A DNA stretch of 64,000 nucleotides from NCBI RefSeq assembly GCF_001618175.1, contig NZ_LPXN01000094.1, positions 51,115 to 115,114 on the forward strand. Reading direction: 5' to 3'. Source of the DNA: Oceanibaculum pacificum (GTDB lineage: Bacteria; Pseudomonadota; Alphaproteobacteria; Oceanibaculales; Oceanibaculaceae). The first letter of the stretch is position 1; each line of letters opens with the position of its first letter. The position numbers were made by a program, and so were the translations under genes. The notes under the pieces were generated by a model. It worked only from the letters and a program-made list of their open reading frames with translations. It was not told where the DNA came from and did not search any database. This document shows, in pieces, positions 9,179 to 18,905 of the stretch.

Positions 9179-9751
9179 TCACGATTTTTCCCGCAGCGTG
9201 GCGAGCTTCGCGAACGGGTTCTCCTCATCGAGCGGCGTTTCGTCGTTGAGGGTAATGCCCGGGCGTTTCAACTGCAACGCCGCATCCGGCGCGCGCGGAT
9301 ACGGGTCAAGCAGCACGGCGAATTGCTGCACCACCGCCTCGCCAAGGTCGATCCGGCCGTTCTCGATCGGCTCGGGTGGCTCGTCCTCATCGAGCAGGAA
9401 ATCCAGTCCCTGCTCCTCGATCCGGGCGAATAATTCTTCGTCCGAGGGCGCATCCTCGGAGAAACGCTGCACGAAATGCTCGTCGATATGCTCCGGCACC
9501 GGGCCCAGCGTGACCACGCAGCGCTGCACCGCATCGGCCACCATATCCCCCTCCACCGTCACGCCGGCGGGGGTCAGCGTCACGCGCAGGCTGGCCGACA
9601 GACGGTCGAGCGCCAGCAGATCGAACCGCCGGGCCAGCGCCTGACGCTCTGACTCATTGGCCTCGATTTTCACTGTCAGGCCCCGTGGCCCAATGTTGGC
9701 CACGGCGATGGAATGCGAGAATTCCGGCGTCACGATTTCGCTCTTCGTCAT
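9179..9751 (-). CDS. DUF177 (YceD-like) protein
   Basis: 190 residues, acidic. DUF177/YceD proteins are found next to rpmF across bacteria and are linked in plants and bacteria to 23S rRNA or large-subunit maturation. Visible family features are the central beta region with QRCVVTLGPVPEHIDEHF and the acidic block GLDFLLDEDEPPEPIENGRIDLGE cut by the helix EAVVQQFAVLLDPYPR. The start ATG overlaps the stop of the cytochrome assembly gene upstream (ATGA). Confidence 0.85.
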   Translation of the reverse strand: MTKSEIVTPEFSHSIAVANIGPRGLTVKIEANESERQALARRFDLLALDRLSASLRVTLTPAGVTVEGDMVADAVQRCVVTLGPVPEHIDEHFVQRFSEDAPSDEELFARIEEQGLDFLLDEDEPPEPIENGRIDLGEAVVQQFAVLLDPYPRAPDAALQLKRPGITLNDETPLDEENPFAKLATLREKS

Positions 9752-10296
9752 GATGGCTCCTTTCGTGCCGCAAGGGCCGGCGACAGATGCCCCGCCAGCA
9801 AGCCTTCGGTCGGCTCGGCCGCGAAGGCGGTCTCAAGGGCGCGCATTTTCGCGACCATGGCGGCAAGCTGCCCGTCGGTCGGCTCCACGGTGCCGTAGAG
9901 ATTGCGCCGCAGCGCCTCGGAGAGGGCCGCATCGTCGGCGGCAAGCCCGCGATCATAAGCCGATACCCGGCCGAAAAAGGCTTCCGCCATCTTCTTCACC
10001 CGCGGGCCGACGCCCAGATCGCCGGCGCCCAGCTCCCGCAAGCTCTGATCCATATCCGCGAACATGGCGTCGAACAGTCCCTGGGAAAAGGGGGCGGCGG
10101 ATTTTCCCTCGCTTCGCAGCCGGCGCAAGGTGAGATAGACATAGAGCGACACCATCTCGAAGCGGCCATCCAGCGTATCCGGCACGCCGAGCGCCAGATA
10201 GGGCTCCGGCTGGCGCGCCAGATCGACCAGTTCGCCATAGAGGCTGTAAACCGGATCGGGGGCCGCCGGGCGGCGGCCAAACAAGCGTTCGAGCAT
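9748..10296 (-). CDS. Ubiquinol-cytochrome c chaperone family protein (CBP3-like)
   Basis: 182 residues from ATG 10296; a GTG at 10305 is also in frame. The family (CBP3/UQCC1-like) assists cytochrome b and bc1-complex assembly in mitochondria and alphaproteobacteria. Recognisable segments are YGELVDLARQPEPYLALGVPD cut before the helix FEMVSLYVYLTLRRL, FDAMFADMDQSLRELG and GVGPRVKKMAEAFFGR. No signal peptide, so it acts on the cytoplasmic side. It overlaps the DUF177 gene by four bases and is divergent from bamE. Confidence 0.88.
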   Translation of the reverse strand: MLERLFGRRPAAPDPVYSLYGELVDLARQPEPYLALGVPDTLDGRFEMVSLYVYLTLRRLRSEGKSAAPFSQGLFDAMFADMDQSLRELGAGDLGVGPRVKKMAEAFFGRVSAYDRGLAADDAALSEALRRNLYGTVEPTDGQLAAMVAKMRALETAFAAEPTEGLLAGHLSPALAARKEPS

Positions 10297-10465
10297 TCCT
10301 TGCACCTGAAACGATTATCGCCCGCCTGTGCGGAGCCTGTCCCTCGACATTGACAGGGCAGCGGCGCGGTGCGACCTTCCCGCATAAATCGCGCGCCGCT
10401 GGCATCAGGTCAAGCGATAGCGCCGGATAATCGGATTTCGTCAGACGGACAGGACCACGCGCTCC

Positions 10466-10960
10466 GTGAAACAGCGACCCTTCAAACCGTCCCGCATCCC
10501 GGCCCTGCTTGGCGTTGCCTGCCTTGCCTTGCTGGCCGCGGGCTGCACGACCACCGTCGATACGCGCGGCAATATGGTCGATCCCGACATATTGGCGCAG
10601 ATCAAGCCCGGCCAATCCTCGCGCGCCGAGGTGCAGCAGGCGCTGGGCTCGCCCTCGGCCACATCCACCTTCGACCGGGAGAGCTGGTACTATATCGGCA
10701 AGCGCACCGAGACGGTCGCCTTCTTCGATCCGGAAACAGTGGAGCAACGCATCGTCGTCGTGCATTTCGACCCTAACGGCACGGTCGATGAAGTGAAAAA
10801 GCTCACCGAAGACGATGCTCAGAAGATACAGGTTGTCGATCGGGAGACACCGACTGCCGGCCGCAAGCTGGGGCTGCTGCAGCAGCTCTTCGGCAATCTG
10901 GGCCGCTTCAACGCGCCGACGCAGAATCGCGGGCCGGTTATCTCCGCCCCCGGCCGTTAA
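10466..10960 (+). CDS. bamE: Outer-membrane assembly lipoprotein BamE (SmpA/OmlA)
   Basis: 164 residues from a GTG start at 10466. A signal peptide with Arg/Lys start and hydrophobic core ends in the lipobox LAAGC, so the mature protein is lipid-anchored at the Cys. The SmpA/OmlA domain follows, with the signature QIKPGQSSRAEVQQALGSPS and SWYYIGKRTE. BamE supports the BamA complex that inserts outer-membrane beta-barrels. It has a longer C-terminal tail than the E. coli protein, as is usual in alphaproteobacteria. Divergent from the bc1 chaperone; shares a bidirectional terminator with hppA. Confidence 0.94.
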   Translation: MKQRPFKPSRIPALLGVACLALLAAGCTTTVDTRGNMVDPDILAQIKPGQSSRAEVQQALGSPSATSTFDRESWYYIGKRTETVAFFDPETVEQRIVVVHFDPNGTVDEVKKLTEDDAQKIQVVDRETPTAGRKLGLLQQLFGNLGRFNAPTQNRGPVISAPGR

Positions 10961-10980
10961 AATCGCCGCCAGAAAGAAAA

Positions 10981-11004
10981 ACGCCCCGGTCTGCACCGGG
11001 GCGT
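10981..11004. terminator. Bidirectional intrinsic terminator between bamE and hppA
   Basis: A perfect 10-base-pair stem ACGCCCCGGT/ACCGGGGCGT with a four-base loop. On the minus strand it is followed by TTTTCTTTCT, a good run for hppA; on the plus strand the run TTTCACGTTTT is weaker but serves bamE. Confidence 0.85.
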
Positions 11005-11026
11005 TTCACGTTTTGGCTGCCGGCGT

Positions 11027-13108
11027 TTACTGCGCCAGCGCGGCCAGCAGCAGGATGGCGACGATGTTGATGATCTTGATCATCGGATTCACCGCCGGGC
11101 CGGCCGTATCCTTGTAAGGATCGCCGACCGTATCGCCGGTCACCGCGGCCTTGTGGGCCTCGGACCCCTTGCCGCCGTGATTGCCGTCCTCGATGTACTT
11201 CTTGGCATTGTCCCAGGCGCCGCCGCCCGAGGTCATTGAGATGGCGACGAACAGGCCGGTGACGATGGTGCCCAGCAGCATCGCGCCGACCGCGGTGAAG
11301 GCCGCCGTCTGGCCGCCGACGATGGCGATGGCGACATACAGCACCACCGGCGCCAGCACCGGCAGCAAGGAGGGCACGATCATCTCCTTGATCGCCGCCT
11401 TGGTCAGCATATCCACGGCATTGCCGTATTCCGGCTTGGCCTTGTGCTCCATGATGCCCGGGATTTCCCGGAACTGACGGCGCACCTCAACCACCACGGC
11501 GCCGGCGGCGCGGCCCACGGCGGTCATGCCCATGGCGCCGAACAGGTAAGGCAGCAACCCGCCGAAGAACAGCCCCACCACCACATAGGGGTCCTGCAGG
11601 CGGAACTGCACGTCCAGATCCGGGAAATAATGCCGCAGATCCTCGGTATAGGCGGCGAACAGCACCAGCGCCGCCAGCGCGGCGGAGCCGATGGCATAGC
11701 CCTTGGTGACCGCCTTGGTGGTGTTGCCCACGGCATCCAGCGCGTCCGTCACCTCGCGCACCTCGGGCGGCAGATCGGCCATCTCGGCGATGCCGCCGGC
11801 ATTGTCGGTGACCGGGCCGTAGGCATCCAGCGCCACCACCATGCCGGCCAGCGCCAGCATCGTGGTCGCGGCGATGGCGATGCCGAACAGGCCGGCGGCG
11901 ATGTAGGCGATCAGGATGCCGGCGCAGATGACGATCACCGGCAAGGCGCAGGCCTCCATCGACATGGCGAGGCCCTGGATGATGTTGGTGCCGTGCCCGG
12001 TCTCCGACGCCTTGGCGATGCTGCGCACCGGCCGGAAATCGGTGCCGGTGTAATATTCGGTGATCCAGACCAGCAGACCGGTCACCGCCAGGCCGACAAA
12101 GGCGCAGATCAGCAGCCCGCCGCCGGTCACGCTGCGGCCCTCGGTCATCTCCAGCGGCGTGGAGAAGCCCAGCATCATGGCGGTGGCGATGACAATCAGC
12201 ACGCCCGAGATCAGGCCGGTGACGATCAACCCCTTATAGAGCGCCGCCATGATCTTGCGGCTGCCCCCCAGCTTCACGAAGAAGGTGCCCGCGACCGACC
12301 CCAGAATGCAGACCGCGCCGATGACCAGCGGGTAGAGCATCAGCGTCGATTGCAGCGCCGGTACGAAGAAGATCGCCGCCAGCAGCATGGTCGCGACGAC
12401 GGTGACGGCATAAGTCTCGAACAGGTCGGCGGCCATGCCGGCGCAATCGCCAACATTGTCGCCCACATTATCGGCGATCACCGCCGGGTTGCGGGGATCG
12501 TCCTCCGGGATGCCGGCCTCGATCTTGCCGACCAGGTCCGCGCCGACATCGGCGCCCTTGGTGAAGATACCGCCGCCCAGGCGGGCGAAGATCGAAATCA
12601 GCGACGCGCCGAAGCTCAGCGCCACCAGCGCTTCCAGAATGCCGCGCAGGGGCGTGCCCATCTGCAGCAGCGCCAGGTAGTAGAGCGATACGCCCAGCAG
12701 GCCCAGGCCGACCACCAGCATGCCGGTGATGGCCCCCGACTTGAAGGCGATGTCGAGCGCCGGCTCCATCCCCTGGCGCGCGGCCTCGGCGGTGCGCACA
12801 TTGGCGCGCACCGACACGTTCATGCCGACATAGCCGGCAATGCCCGACAATACCGCGCCAATCACGAAACCAACCGCCGTCAGAACGCCCAGTGTCGCCA
12901 CCAGGATCACCGCGACGATGACGCCGACGATGCCGATGGTGCGGTATTGGCGGTTGAGATATGCCTGCGCGCCTTCCTGGATCGCCCCCGCGATCTCCTG
13001 CATACGGGCATTGCCGGCGCTGGCCGCCAGCACGCTGCGCGAGGCGTAGAGCCCATAGAGAAGCGCTATCGCGCCGCAGGCGATGACCAATAGGTATAGA
13101 CCTACCAT
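11027..13108 (-). CDS. hppA: Membrane-bound proton-translocating pyrophosphatase
   Basis: 693 residues with about 16 hydrophobic segments. It uses pyrophosphate hydrolysis to pump protons across the inner membrane. The substrate loop [18 protein letters not shown] and the following [19 protein letters not shown] are intact, as is [15 protein letters not shown] carries Lys where potassium-dependent enzymes carry Ala, which marks the potassium-independent class. The C-terminal [16 protein letters not shown] motif is present. It is a single-gene unit with a terminator after it and an inverted repeat about 90 bases upstream. Confidence 0.96.
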   Translation of the reverse strand: MVGLYLLVIACGAIALLYGLYASRSVLAASAGNARMQEIAGAIQEGAQAYLNRQYRTIGIVGVIVAVILVATLGVLTAVGFVIGAVLSGIAGYVGMNVSVRANVRTAEAARQGMEPALDIAFKSGAITGMLVVGLGLLGVSLYYLALLQMGTPLRGILEALVALSFGASLISIFARLGGGIFTKGADVGADLVGKIEAGIPEDDPRNPAVIADNVGDNVGDCAGMAADLFETYAVTVVATMLLAAIFFVPALQSTLMLYPLVIGAVCILGSVAGTFFVKLGGSRKIMAALYKGLIVTGLISGVLIVIATAMMLGFSTPLEMTEGRSVTGGGLLICAFVGLAVTGLLVWITEYYTGTDFRPVRSIAKASETGHGTNIIQGLAMSMEACALPVIVICAGILIAYIAAGLFGIAIAATTMLALAGMVVALDAYGPVTDNAGGIAEMADLPPEVREVTDALDAVGNTTKAVTKGYAIGSAALAALVLFAAYTEDLRHYFPDLDVQFRLQDPYVVVGLFFGGLLPYLFGAMGMTAVGRAAGAVVVEVRRQFREIPGIMEHKAKPEYGNAVDMLTKAAIKEMIVPSLLPVLAPVVLYVAIAIVGGQTAAFTAVGAMLLGTIVTGLFVAISMTSGGGAWDNAKKYIEDGNHGGKGSEAHKAAVTGDTVGDPYKDTAGPAVNPMIKIINIVAILLLAALAQ

Positions 13109-13199
13109 TAATGAGAGCCCCTTGTTGATGGCCCGGTCGGAATCGGCAGGGCCGTTTTTGTTATCCCCGGGCCGGGCGCCGACGCGCCTGTCCCTCCCT

Positions 13200-13221
13200 T
13201 GTTACGAGGGCAAGCGTAACA
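13200..13221. repeat. Inverted repeat upstream of hppA
   Basis: TGTTACG (13200-13206) and CGTAACA (13215-13221) form a seven-base inverted repeat with an eight-base spacer, about 92 bases upstream of the hppA start and 38 bases after the end of the MFS gene. There is no T-run on either side, so an operator or a 5'-leader hairpin is more likely than a terminator. Confidence 0.4.
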
Positions 13222-13258
13222 GGAAGCTCAAATAAAGCAAAAGATTAAGAAGCAAAAA

Positions 13259-14473
13259 CTAAGATGTCGGGCTGGCCGTGCCGCGGCTGATCCGCAGCCA
13301 TAGAACCATCAGAATCGCGATGCAGACGAAGGGCAGAATGGTCAGATTGACGACAGACCAGCCGAACACATTCTGCAACAGCCCCGAGGAGAAGGAACCG
13401 ATCGAGACCGAGCCGAACACCAGGAAATCGTTCAGCGCCTGCACCTTCTCCTTCTCGGCCGGCAGGTAGGCCTTGGTCAGCAGGCTGCTGCCGCCGACGA
13501 ACAGGAAGTTCCATCCCACCCCCAGCAGCACCAGCGCGAACCAGAAGCGCTGGATATCCTGTCCCGACAGATTGATGGCGACGCAGCCGATCATCAGCGC
13601 CGCCCCGGTCAGCATCACGTTCAGCACGCCGAACCGGGTGATCAGGCTGCCGGTGAAGAAGGCCGGCGCGAACATGCCCAGCGCATGCCACTGGATAACG
13701 AAGGCGGCGTCGGTAAATTCCAGCCCGCAGGCCAGCATGGCGAGCGGCGTGGCGGTCATCACCATGTTCATCATGGTGTAGCCGATCACCGCGCCGATCA
13801 CCGCCACAAGGAACACCGGCTGGCGCGCGATCTCGCGGATCGGCCGGCCCTTGTCGGCGCGCTGCGCCAGGGTCGGGCGCGGTATCTCGATGAACAGCAG
13901 CAGCACCAGCGGCAGCAACCAGACGATGGCGATGGTGAGGTAGCTGCCGGCGAACAGGATCGGCTCGAACAGATCACGCGACCATTTCGCCAGGTTCGGC
14001 CCGGCCACGGCGGAAAACACGCCGCCGGCCATCACCAGCGAGATCGCCTTGCTCTTGAATGCCTCGCTGGCGGTATCGGCGGCGGCAAAGCGATAGAACA
14101 AGGCAAAGCCCTGATTGACGCCCATCAGCATCGCACCGGCGCAGAACAACGGAAAATTAGCGTGGAAAATGGCGTATGACGCGGTCAGTGCGCCGATGAT
14201 GCCGACCACCACCCCCAGCATGAATCCCGGTCGTCGGCCCAGCCGCTTCATCAGCATCGAGGCCGGCAGCGTGGTCAGCATCGTCGCGGTCAATTGCAAG
14301 GCCAGCGGCAGCGTCGCCAGGCTCTTATCGTGCGCGATCATGGTGCCGACGATGGCGGAGACCGTCATGGTCAGCGAATTGCCCGTCATCGACAACGCCT
14401 GGCAGCAAGCCAGTAGGATGACGTTCTTGCGGGTGGGATCGGGCCGGGACCGGACCGTATCGGCGCTACTCAT
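13259..14473 (-). CDS. MFS transporter
   Basis: 404 residues from ATG 14473 (GTG 14479 also possible). About 12 transmembrane helices with a central cytoplasmic loop around EIPRPTLAQRADKGRP. The loop between helices 2 and 3 reads MLMKRLGRRPGFMLG, matching the MFS signature G-X-X-X-(D/N)-R-X-G-R-R in reduced form. The substrate cannot be inferred. The gene is alone on its strand between hppA and the FliL-like gene. Confidence 0.88.
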   Translation of the reverse strand: MSSADTVRSRPDPTRKNVILLACCQALSMTGNSLTMTVSAIVGTMIAHDKSLATLPLALQLTATMLTTLPASMLMKRLGRRPGFMLGVVVGIIGALTASYAIFHANFPLFCAGAMLMGVNQGFALFYRFAAADTASEAFKSKAISLVMAGGVFSAVAGPNLAKWSRDLFEPILFAGSYLTIAIVWLLPLVLLLFIEIPRPTLAQRADKGRPIREIARQPVFLVAVIGAVIGYTMMNMVMTATPLAMLACGLEFTDAAFVIQWHALGMFAPAFFTGSLITRFGVLNVMLTGAALMIGCVAINLSGQDIQRFWFALVLLGVGWNFLFVGGSSLLTKAYLPAEKEKVQALNDFLVFGSVSIGSFSSGLLQNVFGWSVVNLTILPFVCIAILMVLWLRISRGTASPTS

Positions 14474-14532
14474 CGGCACGAGATAGCATGCCCAACAATT
14501 GGGCAGCCATGCCAGTACGCCCGATCAGACCA

Positions 14533-14994
14533 TCAGGAAACGGGACGCTCGAAGACGTTCTTGAACAGCAGGTCGTGCACCACGTTCGGGCCCAGCACGT
14601 CGCGGGTTACCTTCAGGAGGCGTTCCTTCAGAAATGCCAGATCGACCTGCCCCGGCCCCATGCCCTTAGATTGCAGCGACAACAGATAGACCAGATAGGC
14701 GTCCTGCAAGCGCGGCAATTGGCGTTGCAACTGCACCGGCCCGTCCGGCTGATAGACCTCGACCGACATTTCCATGACGAAGAATCGCCGCACCGTGCCG
14801 TTCTCGAACAACGGCATCACCATCGGCTCCAGATCGATGACGGAGGTCGGCGGCGGCGGTTTCGGCTTTTCCATGCCCGCCGGCACATCCATGCCAAGCA
14901 GCGGGCGCACGATTTCCGGCATAAAGGTCCAGGCGGCGAAACCGCCGCCGCCGATCAGTGCCAACAGGACCACCAGGATGATGACGATCTTCAT
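14533..14994 (-). CDS. FliL-like single-pass membrane protein
   Basis: 153 residues. Residues 3-25 form one transmembrane helix rich in Ile, Val and Gly, followed by a Pro/Lys linker and a periplasmic domain with VIDLEPMVMPLFENG and RRFFVMEMSVEV, which fit the FliL fold. FliL supports stator function in the flagellar motor, but no other flagellar gene is in the window, so a motility role is uncertain. It lies downstream of thiL on the same strand after about 38 bases. Confidence 0.65.
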   Translation of the reverse strand: MKIVIILVVLLALIGGGGFAAWTFMPEIVRPLLGMDVPAGMEKPKPPPPTSVIDLEPMVMPLFENGTVRRFFVMEMSVEVYQPDGPVQLQRQLPRLQDAYLVYLLSLQSKGMGPGQVDLAFLKERLLKVTRDVLGPNVVHDLLFKNVFERPVS

Positions 14995-15032
14995 GGCGGC
15001 ATCATCGCTTGCGGGCGGACAAAATCACACCG

Positions 15033-16028
15033 TCAAAAATGCAGGTAGCCGGCGGCGCCCAGCGTCATCGGCTCGCCCGCCAGATCCAGCACCTGCACGC
15101 CGCCGCGCGCATGGATGCGGCCGATCTCCGTGACTGGCACGCCGGCCGTCTCGGCCAGGGCCAGCACCGCGCCGCGCCGCGCCGAGGGGGCGGTGAACAG
15201 CAGTTCGTAATCGTCACCGCCGGTCAGCACCGATTCGACGATGCGCTTGTCATGCTCGATGGCGGCGAACACTGCCGGCGAGAGCGGCAAATTCTGCACC
15301 CGGATTTCCGCCCCGACGCCGGATACCTCGGCAATATGCGCCAAATCGCCCACCAGCCCGTCGGACACGTCCATCATCGCGCTGGCCAGGCCGATCAGCT
15401 TCGGGCCCAGCGTGACGCGCGGGCGCGGCAGGCGGTAGCGGTCGGCCAGCGCCTCGGCGTGCGGGCGCGACAGCCCCTTCAGCGTGCCTTGCAGGACGCG
15501 CAGCCCCAGCGCCCCATCGCCCAGGCTGCCGGACAGGAACACCAGGTCGCCCGGCCGCGCGCCGGCGCGCGTCACCGCCTTGCCGGTCGGCACCTTACCG
15601 AAGGCCGTGACCGAGATGAGCAACGGCCCCGGAGTGGAGATTGTATCGCCACCTAAAAGGCTTAGACCAAATTCTTCCTGATCCAGCTTAAGGCCGGCGG
15701 CGAAGCGTTCCAGCCAGGCGTCGCCCGGCTCCCCGCGCAGATCGCGCGGCAGCGCCGTGACCAGCGTGTAACCGAACGGCACGGCGCCCATCGCCGCCAG
15801 GTCGGAGATATTCACCCGCAGCGCCTTGCGGGCCACCATATCGGGCGGGTCGTCGGGCAGGAAATGGCCGCCGGCGACCAGCGCATCCGTGGTGACGACG
15901 ATCTGCCGGCCGGCCTCGCACTCGATCAGCGCGGCGTCGTCGGTAAGACCCAGCGCACCCGCCTCCCGCTCCGCCAGCGGCGCGAAGAACCGGGCGATCC
16001 GGCCGAACTCGTTCAACCCCTCGCTCAC
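15033..16028 (-). CDS. thiL: Thiamine-monophosphate kinase
   Basis: 331 residues of the PurM/AIR-synthase fold. It phosphorylates thiamine monophosphate to the active cofactor. Motifs include LTDDAALIE near the start, the metal site LLGGDTIS, MMDVSDGLVGDLAHI and LTGGDDYELLFTAP. The start overlaps the nusB stop (ATGA). The order ribH-nusB-thiL is widely kept in proteobacteria. Confidence 0.95.
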   Translation of the reverse strand: MSEGLNEFGRIARFFAPLAEREAGALGLTDDAALIECEAGRQIVVTTDALVAGGHFLPDDPPDMVARKALRVNISDLAAMGAVPFGYTLVTALPRDLRGEPGDAWLERFAAGLKLDQEEFGLSLLGGDTISTPGPLLISVTAFGKVPTGKAVTRAGARPGDLVFLSGSLGDGALGLRVLQGTLKGLSRPHAEALADRYRLPRPRVTLGPKLIGLASAMMDVSDGLVGDLAHIAEVSGVGAEIRVQNLPLSPAVFAAIEHDKRIVESVLTGGDDYELLFTAPSARRGAVLALAETAGVPVTEIGRIHARGGVQVLDLAGEPMTLGAAGYLHF

Positions 16029-16549
16029 GGAGCGTCGCGCCCGCCGCCCTCGCTGAACTCCTCGGGACGCAGGGTACGCGCGAGCTTGTCGAGAACGCCG
16101 TTCACGAAGCCCGGCTCCTTGCCCTCGTAGAAGGCATGGGCGAGATCGACATATTCGTTGATGACGACGCGGGCCGGCACATCGGCCTTGGCCAGCATCT
16201 CGAAGCCGCCGGCGCGCAGGATGGCGCGCATCACGCTCTCCAGCCGGTCCAGCGGCCAGTCGGCGGGCAGCACGGCGACCAGCATCGGATCGATATCCTT
16301 CTGGTCGCGGTGGAACACGCCATGGACGATATCCTTCAACAGCGCGATGTCGGCCTGGCTGAGCGCCACGCCATCCACCTCGCCGGCCGACGCGCTGGCC
16401 AGGAAGTCCGGCAGCACCACCTCGGGCGGCTCGTCGGTCATTTCCATGCGGTAGAGAATCTGCACCGCCTGGAGGCGCGCGACGGAGCGCTTGCGGGCAT
16501 TCGCGGAAGGCTGGCGCGGGCCGGTCGGCTTGCTGGGGCTGGCGGTCAT
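16025..16549 (-). CDS. nusB: Transcription antitermination factor NusB
   Basis: 174 residues. NusB binds BoxA RNA with S10 and supports antitermination in rRNA operons. The N-terminus is basic (KRSVARLQAVQILYRME), and the conserved helices DFLASASAGEVDG, FHRDQKDIDPMLVA, and VINEYVDLAHAFYEGKEPGFVNGVLD (seen in part) support the call. It follows ribH by three bases and overlaps thiL by four. Confidence 0.94.
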   Translation of the reverse strand: MTASPSKPTGPRQPSANARKRSVARLQAVQILYRMEMTDEPPEVVLPDFLASASAGEVDGVALSQADIALLKDIVHGVFHRDQKDIDPMLVAVLPADWPLDRLESVMRAILRAGGFEMLAKADVPARVVINEYVDLAHAFYEGKEPGFVNGVLDKLARTLRPEEFSEGGGRDAP

Positions 16550-16552
16550 CGC

Positions 16553-16981
16553 TCAGGCCACGCCGAAACGCTGCTTCAGGGCGATCATCGCCAGGCAGGC
16601 CTCGGCCGCGGCCTTGCCCTTGTTCTTCTTGGCGACGCTGGCGCGCGCCCAGGCCTGCTCGCCCGTCTCGCAGGTCAGGATGCCGTAGCCGATGGCCAGG
16701 TTGCGCTGCAGGGCCAGATCCTGCAGGCCCCGAGCGCTTTCACCGCAGACATAATCGTAATGCGTGGTCTCGCCCCGGATGACGCAGCCCAGCGCGATAT
16801 AGCCGGCATAGCGGTCGCTGCGCGCGGCGAAGGCGATGGCGGCGGGAATTTCGAACGCGCCCGGCACGGCGACGCGATCATAGCCCACGCCAGCGGCCTC
16901 CAGCGCGGCGGCGGCCCCCTTCACCAGCTCATCGGCCAGGTCCTCATAGAACCGGGCTTCGACGATTAGAACATTGGTCAT
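16553..16981 (-). CDS. ribH: 6,7-dimethyl-8-ribityllumazine synthase
   Basis: 142 residues. It condenses the ribityl-aminouracil and dihydroxybutanone phosphate to lumazine, the precursor of riboflavin. The substrate loops [10 protein letters not shown] and [16 protein letters not shown] are present. It lies between ribB (13 bases) and nusB (three bases) in the FMN-riboswitch-controlled run. Confidence 0.95.
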   Translation of the reverse strand: MTNVLIVEARFYEDLADELVKGAAAALEAAGVGYDRVAVPGAFEIPAAIAFAARSDRYAGYIALGCVIRGETTHYDYVCGESARGLQDLALQRNLAIGYGILTCETGEQAWARASVAKKNKGKAAAEACLAMIALKQRFGVA

Positions 16982-16994
16982 CGATGAATTTCTT

Positions 16995-18143
16995 TCAGCT
17001 TTCGCGGCGGATCGACCGACGCTCTACGATATTCAGGCCGTAACCGTCCAGCCCGACGATGGTTTTCTGGCTGTTGGACAGCAAAATAAGGTCGCGCAGG
17101 CCCAGATCGAGCAGGATTTGCGCGCCGACACCATAATCCCGCAGCTCGCCGCCCGCGCGCTCATTCTCCAGCCGGGCGCGCACCGTGTCCGACAAGGCGG
17201 TGGCGGTCGGCTCGCGGATCAGCACCACAACGCCCCGCCCCTCCTCGGCGATCATGCCGAGCGCCTGCTGCAACTGGCCGCCCTTGCCGCTGGCCTTGTC
17301 GCCCAGCACATCGTCCAGCACGTTCATCGCATGCATGCGCACCAGCACCGGTTCCGAGGTGGAGATGTCGCCCTTCACCAGCGCGATATGCTCGGCATAG
17401 GTGGCCTTGTTCACGAAGATCACCATGCGGAACGGACCGCCATGGATGGTGTCGATCTGGCTTTCCAGCGCCCGGCGCACGATGCTCTCGGTGCGGCGGC
17501 GATAGGCGATCAGGTCGGCGATGGTGCCGACCTTCAGCCCGTGATACTGCGCGAACTGCACCAGATCCGGCAGGCGGGCCATGGTGCCGTCATCATTCAT
17601 GATCTCGCAGATCACGCCGGCGGGCAGCAGCCCCGCCATGCGGGCCAGGTCGACCGCCGCCTCGGTATGGCCGGCGCGCACCAGCACGCCGCCGTCGCGC
17701 GCCACCAGCGGGAAGACATGACCCGGCGTGACAATCTCGTCGCGGCCCTTGGAGGGGTCGATGGCGACGGCCACGGTCAATGCCCGGTCGGCGGCGGAGA
17801 TGCCGGTCGTCACCCCCTCCTTCGCCTCGATGGAGACGGTGAAGGCGGTCTCGTGCCGGGAGGTATGCTTGCGCGGCATCAGCGGCAGGCCCAGCTCGTC
17901 GATCCGCTCCTTGGTCATCGCCAGGCAGATCAGGCCTCGGCCGAACTTGGCCATGAAGTTGATCGCATCGGGCGTGGCCATCTGCGCCGGGATAACGAGA
18001 TCGCCCTCATTCTCGCGATCCTCGTCGTCGATCAGGATGAACATCCTGCCGTTGCGCGCATCCTCGATGATCTCCTCGATGGAGGAGAGCGCTTCGTGAT
18101 AGGTCGCCTTGCGCAGCTCGGTCGTGTCGGTGGGAGTGCTCAT
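16995..18143 (-). CDS. ribB: 3,4-dihydroxy-2-butanone-4-phosphate synthase with degenerate GTP cyclohydrolase II domain (RibBX type)
   Basis: 382 residues. The N-terminal half (about residues 20-220) is a complete RibB domain: [23 protein letters not shown] and [12 protein letters not shown]. The C-terminal half aligns with GTP cyclohydrolase II but lacks the three zinc-binding Cys: the segment reads [20 protein letters not shown] where active enzymes have the pattern R-x-H-S-E-C ... R-C-D-C-G. This is the known RibBX form in proteobacteria, which lacks cyclohydrolase activity. A separate RibA is therefore expected elsewhere. ATG 18143 is chosen; the open frame beyond it lies inside ribE. Confidence 0.93.
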   Translation of the reverse strand: MSTPTDTTELRKATYHEALSSIEEIIEDARNGRMFILIDDEDRENEGDLVIPAQMATPDAINFMAKFGRGLICLAMTKERIDELGLPLMPRKHTSRHETAFTVSIEAKEGVTTGISAADRALTVAVAIDPSKGRDEIVTPGHVFPLVARDGGVLVRAGHTEAAVDLARMAGLLPAGVICEIMNDDGTMARLPDLVQFAQYHGLKVGTIADLIAYRRRTESIVRRALESQIDTIHGGPFRMVIFVNKATYAEHIALVKGDISTSEPVLVRMHAMNVLDDVLGDKASGKGGQLQQALGMIAEEGRGVVVLIREPTATALSDTVRARLENERAGGELRDYGVGAQILLDLGLRDLILLSNSQKTIVGLDGYGLNIVERRSIRRES

Positions 18144-18148
18144 CGAGA

Positions 18149-18763
18149 TTACTTTCTTGCCTGCAGCCGCGCGACATAACGCGCCAGCACGTCGATTTCC
18201 ATGTTGATGCCGTCGCCCGGCGCGCGGTCTGCCAGCGTGGTGTTCCGCCAGGTATGCGGGACGATATTGATGCCGAACTGCGCCGCCCCGTTCGCCCGGT
18301 CCTCGACTGCGTTCACGGTGAGCGACACCCCGTCCAGGCAGACCGAGCCTTTCGGCGCCACGAAGCCGGCCAGCTCGAACGGCGCCTCCAGCACCAGCCG
18401 GTGACTGTCGCCCTCCGGCTCGACCGAGACCAGGCGGGCGATGCCATCGACATGGCCCAGCACCAGATGGCCGCCCAGCTCGTCGCCCAGCTTCAGGGAG
18501 CGTTCCAGATTGACCCGCGTGCCGACACGCCAGGCGCCGATGGTGGTCTTGGCCAGCGTCTCGGCCGAAACGCTGACGCGGAACCAGTTGCCCTGCTCCC
18601 CCGCGCCTTTTTCGGTCACGGTGAGGCAGGCGCCGGAACAAGCGATGGACGCGCCCAGCGCGACGCTGGCGGGATCGTAGGCGGTTTGGATGATATAGTC
18701 GGTATCGCCGCCGGGAATGATTTCCGCGACGCGGCCGATATCCGTGACGATGCCGGTGAACAT
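18149..18763 (-). CDS. ribE: Riboflavin synthase alpha chain
   Basis: 204 residues. It dismutates two lumazine molecules to riboflavin. The start MFTGIV at 18763 is the family N-terminus and is preceded by AGGTGAG; GTG 18772 is rejected for this reason. The two lumazine-binding repeats are visible, each with a GxCLTV-like or DGVSLTVN element (ACSGACLTVTEKG and VCLDGVSLTVNAVED). It is the first gene after the FMN riboswitch. Confidence 0.95.
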   Translation of the reverse strand: MFTGIVTDIGRVAEIIPGGDTDYIIQTAYDPASVALGASIACSGACLTVTEKGAGEQGNWFRVSVSAETLAKTTIGAWRVGTRVNLERSLKLGDELGGHLVLGHVDGIARLVSVEPEGDSHRLVLEAPFELAGFVAPKGSVCLDGVSLTVNAVEDRANGAAQFGINIVPHTWRNTTLADRAPGDGINMEIDVLARYVARLQARK

Positions 18764-18810
18764 AAGGCTCACCTACCCGTCGCCGGTATGGAGGAGAAAA
18801 ACTGGGAGCA

Positions 18811-18851
18811 CCGATTCATGGCTGCTTTCCTAAGCAATAATCCAGAATCGG
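18811..18851 (-). promoter_or_regulatory. Candidate expression-platform hairpin of the FMN riboswitch
   Basis: On the minus strand CCGATTC (18845-18851) pairs with GAATCGG (18811-18817); inside it TGCTT/AAGCA forms a second small stem. The hairpin is followed by a pyrimidine-rich stretch with CAGTTTTTCTCC. It sits between the aptamer and the ribE ribosome-binding site and could switch transcription or translation. Its role is inference. Confidence 0.4.
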
Positions 18852-18905
18852 GGCGCACGGGAGAGCATCGGCAACCCTTAGTGGGACAACCGATCAAACC
18901 GTCCC

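Noticed and set aside
11444..13093. A 549-codon plus-strand frame opposite hppA
   Set aside because: Translation is His/Gln/Gly/Arg-rich without domain signature, while hppA is full length.
16995..18641. A 548-codon version of ribB extending into ribE
   Set aside because: The first 166 codons are an alternative frame of ribE; the family start is ATG 18143.
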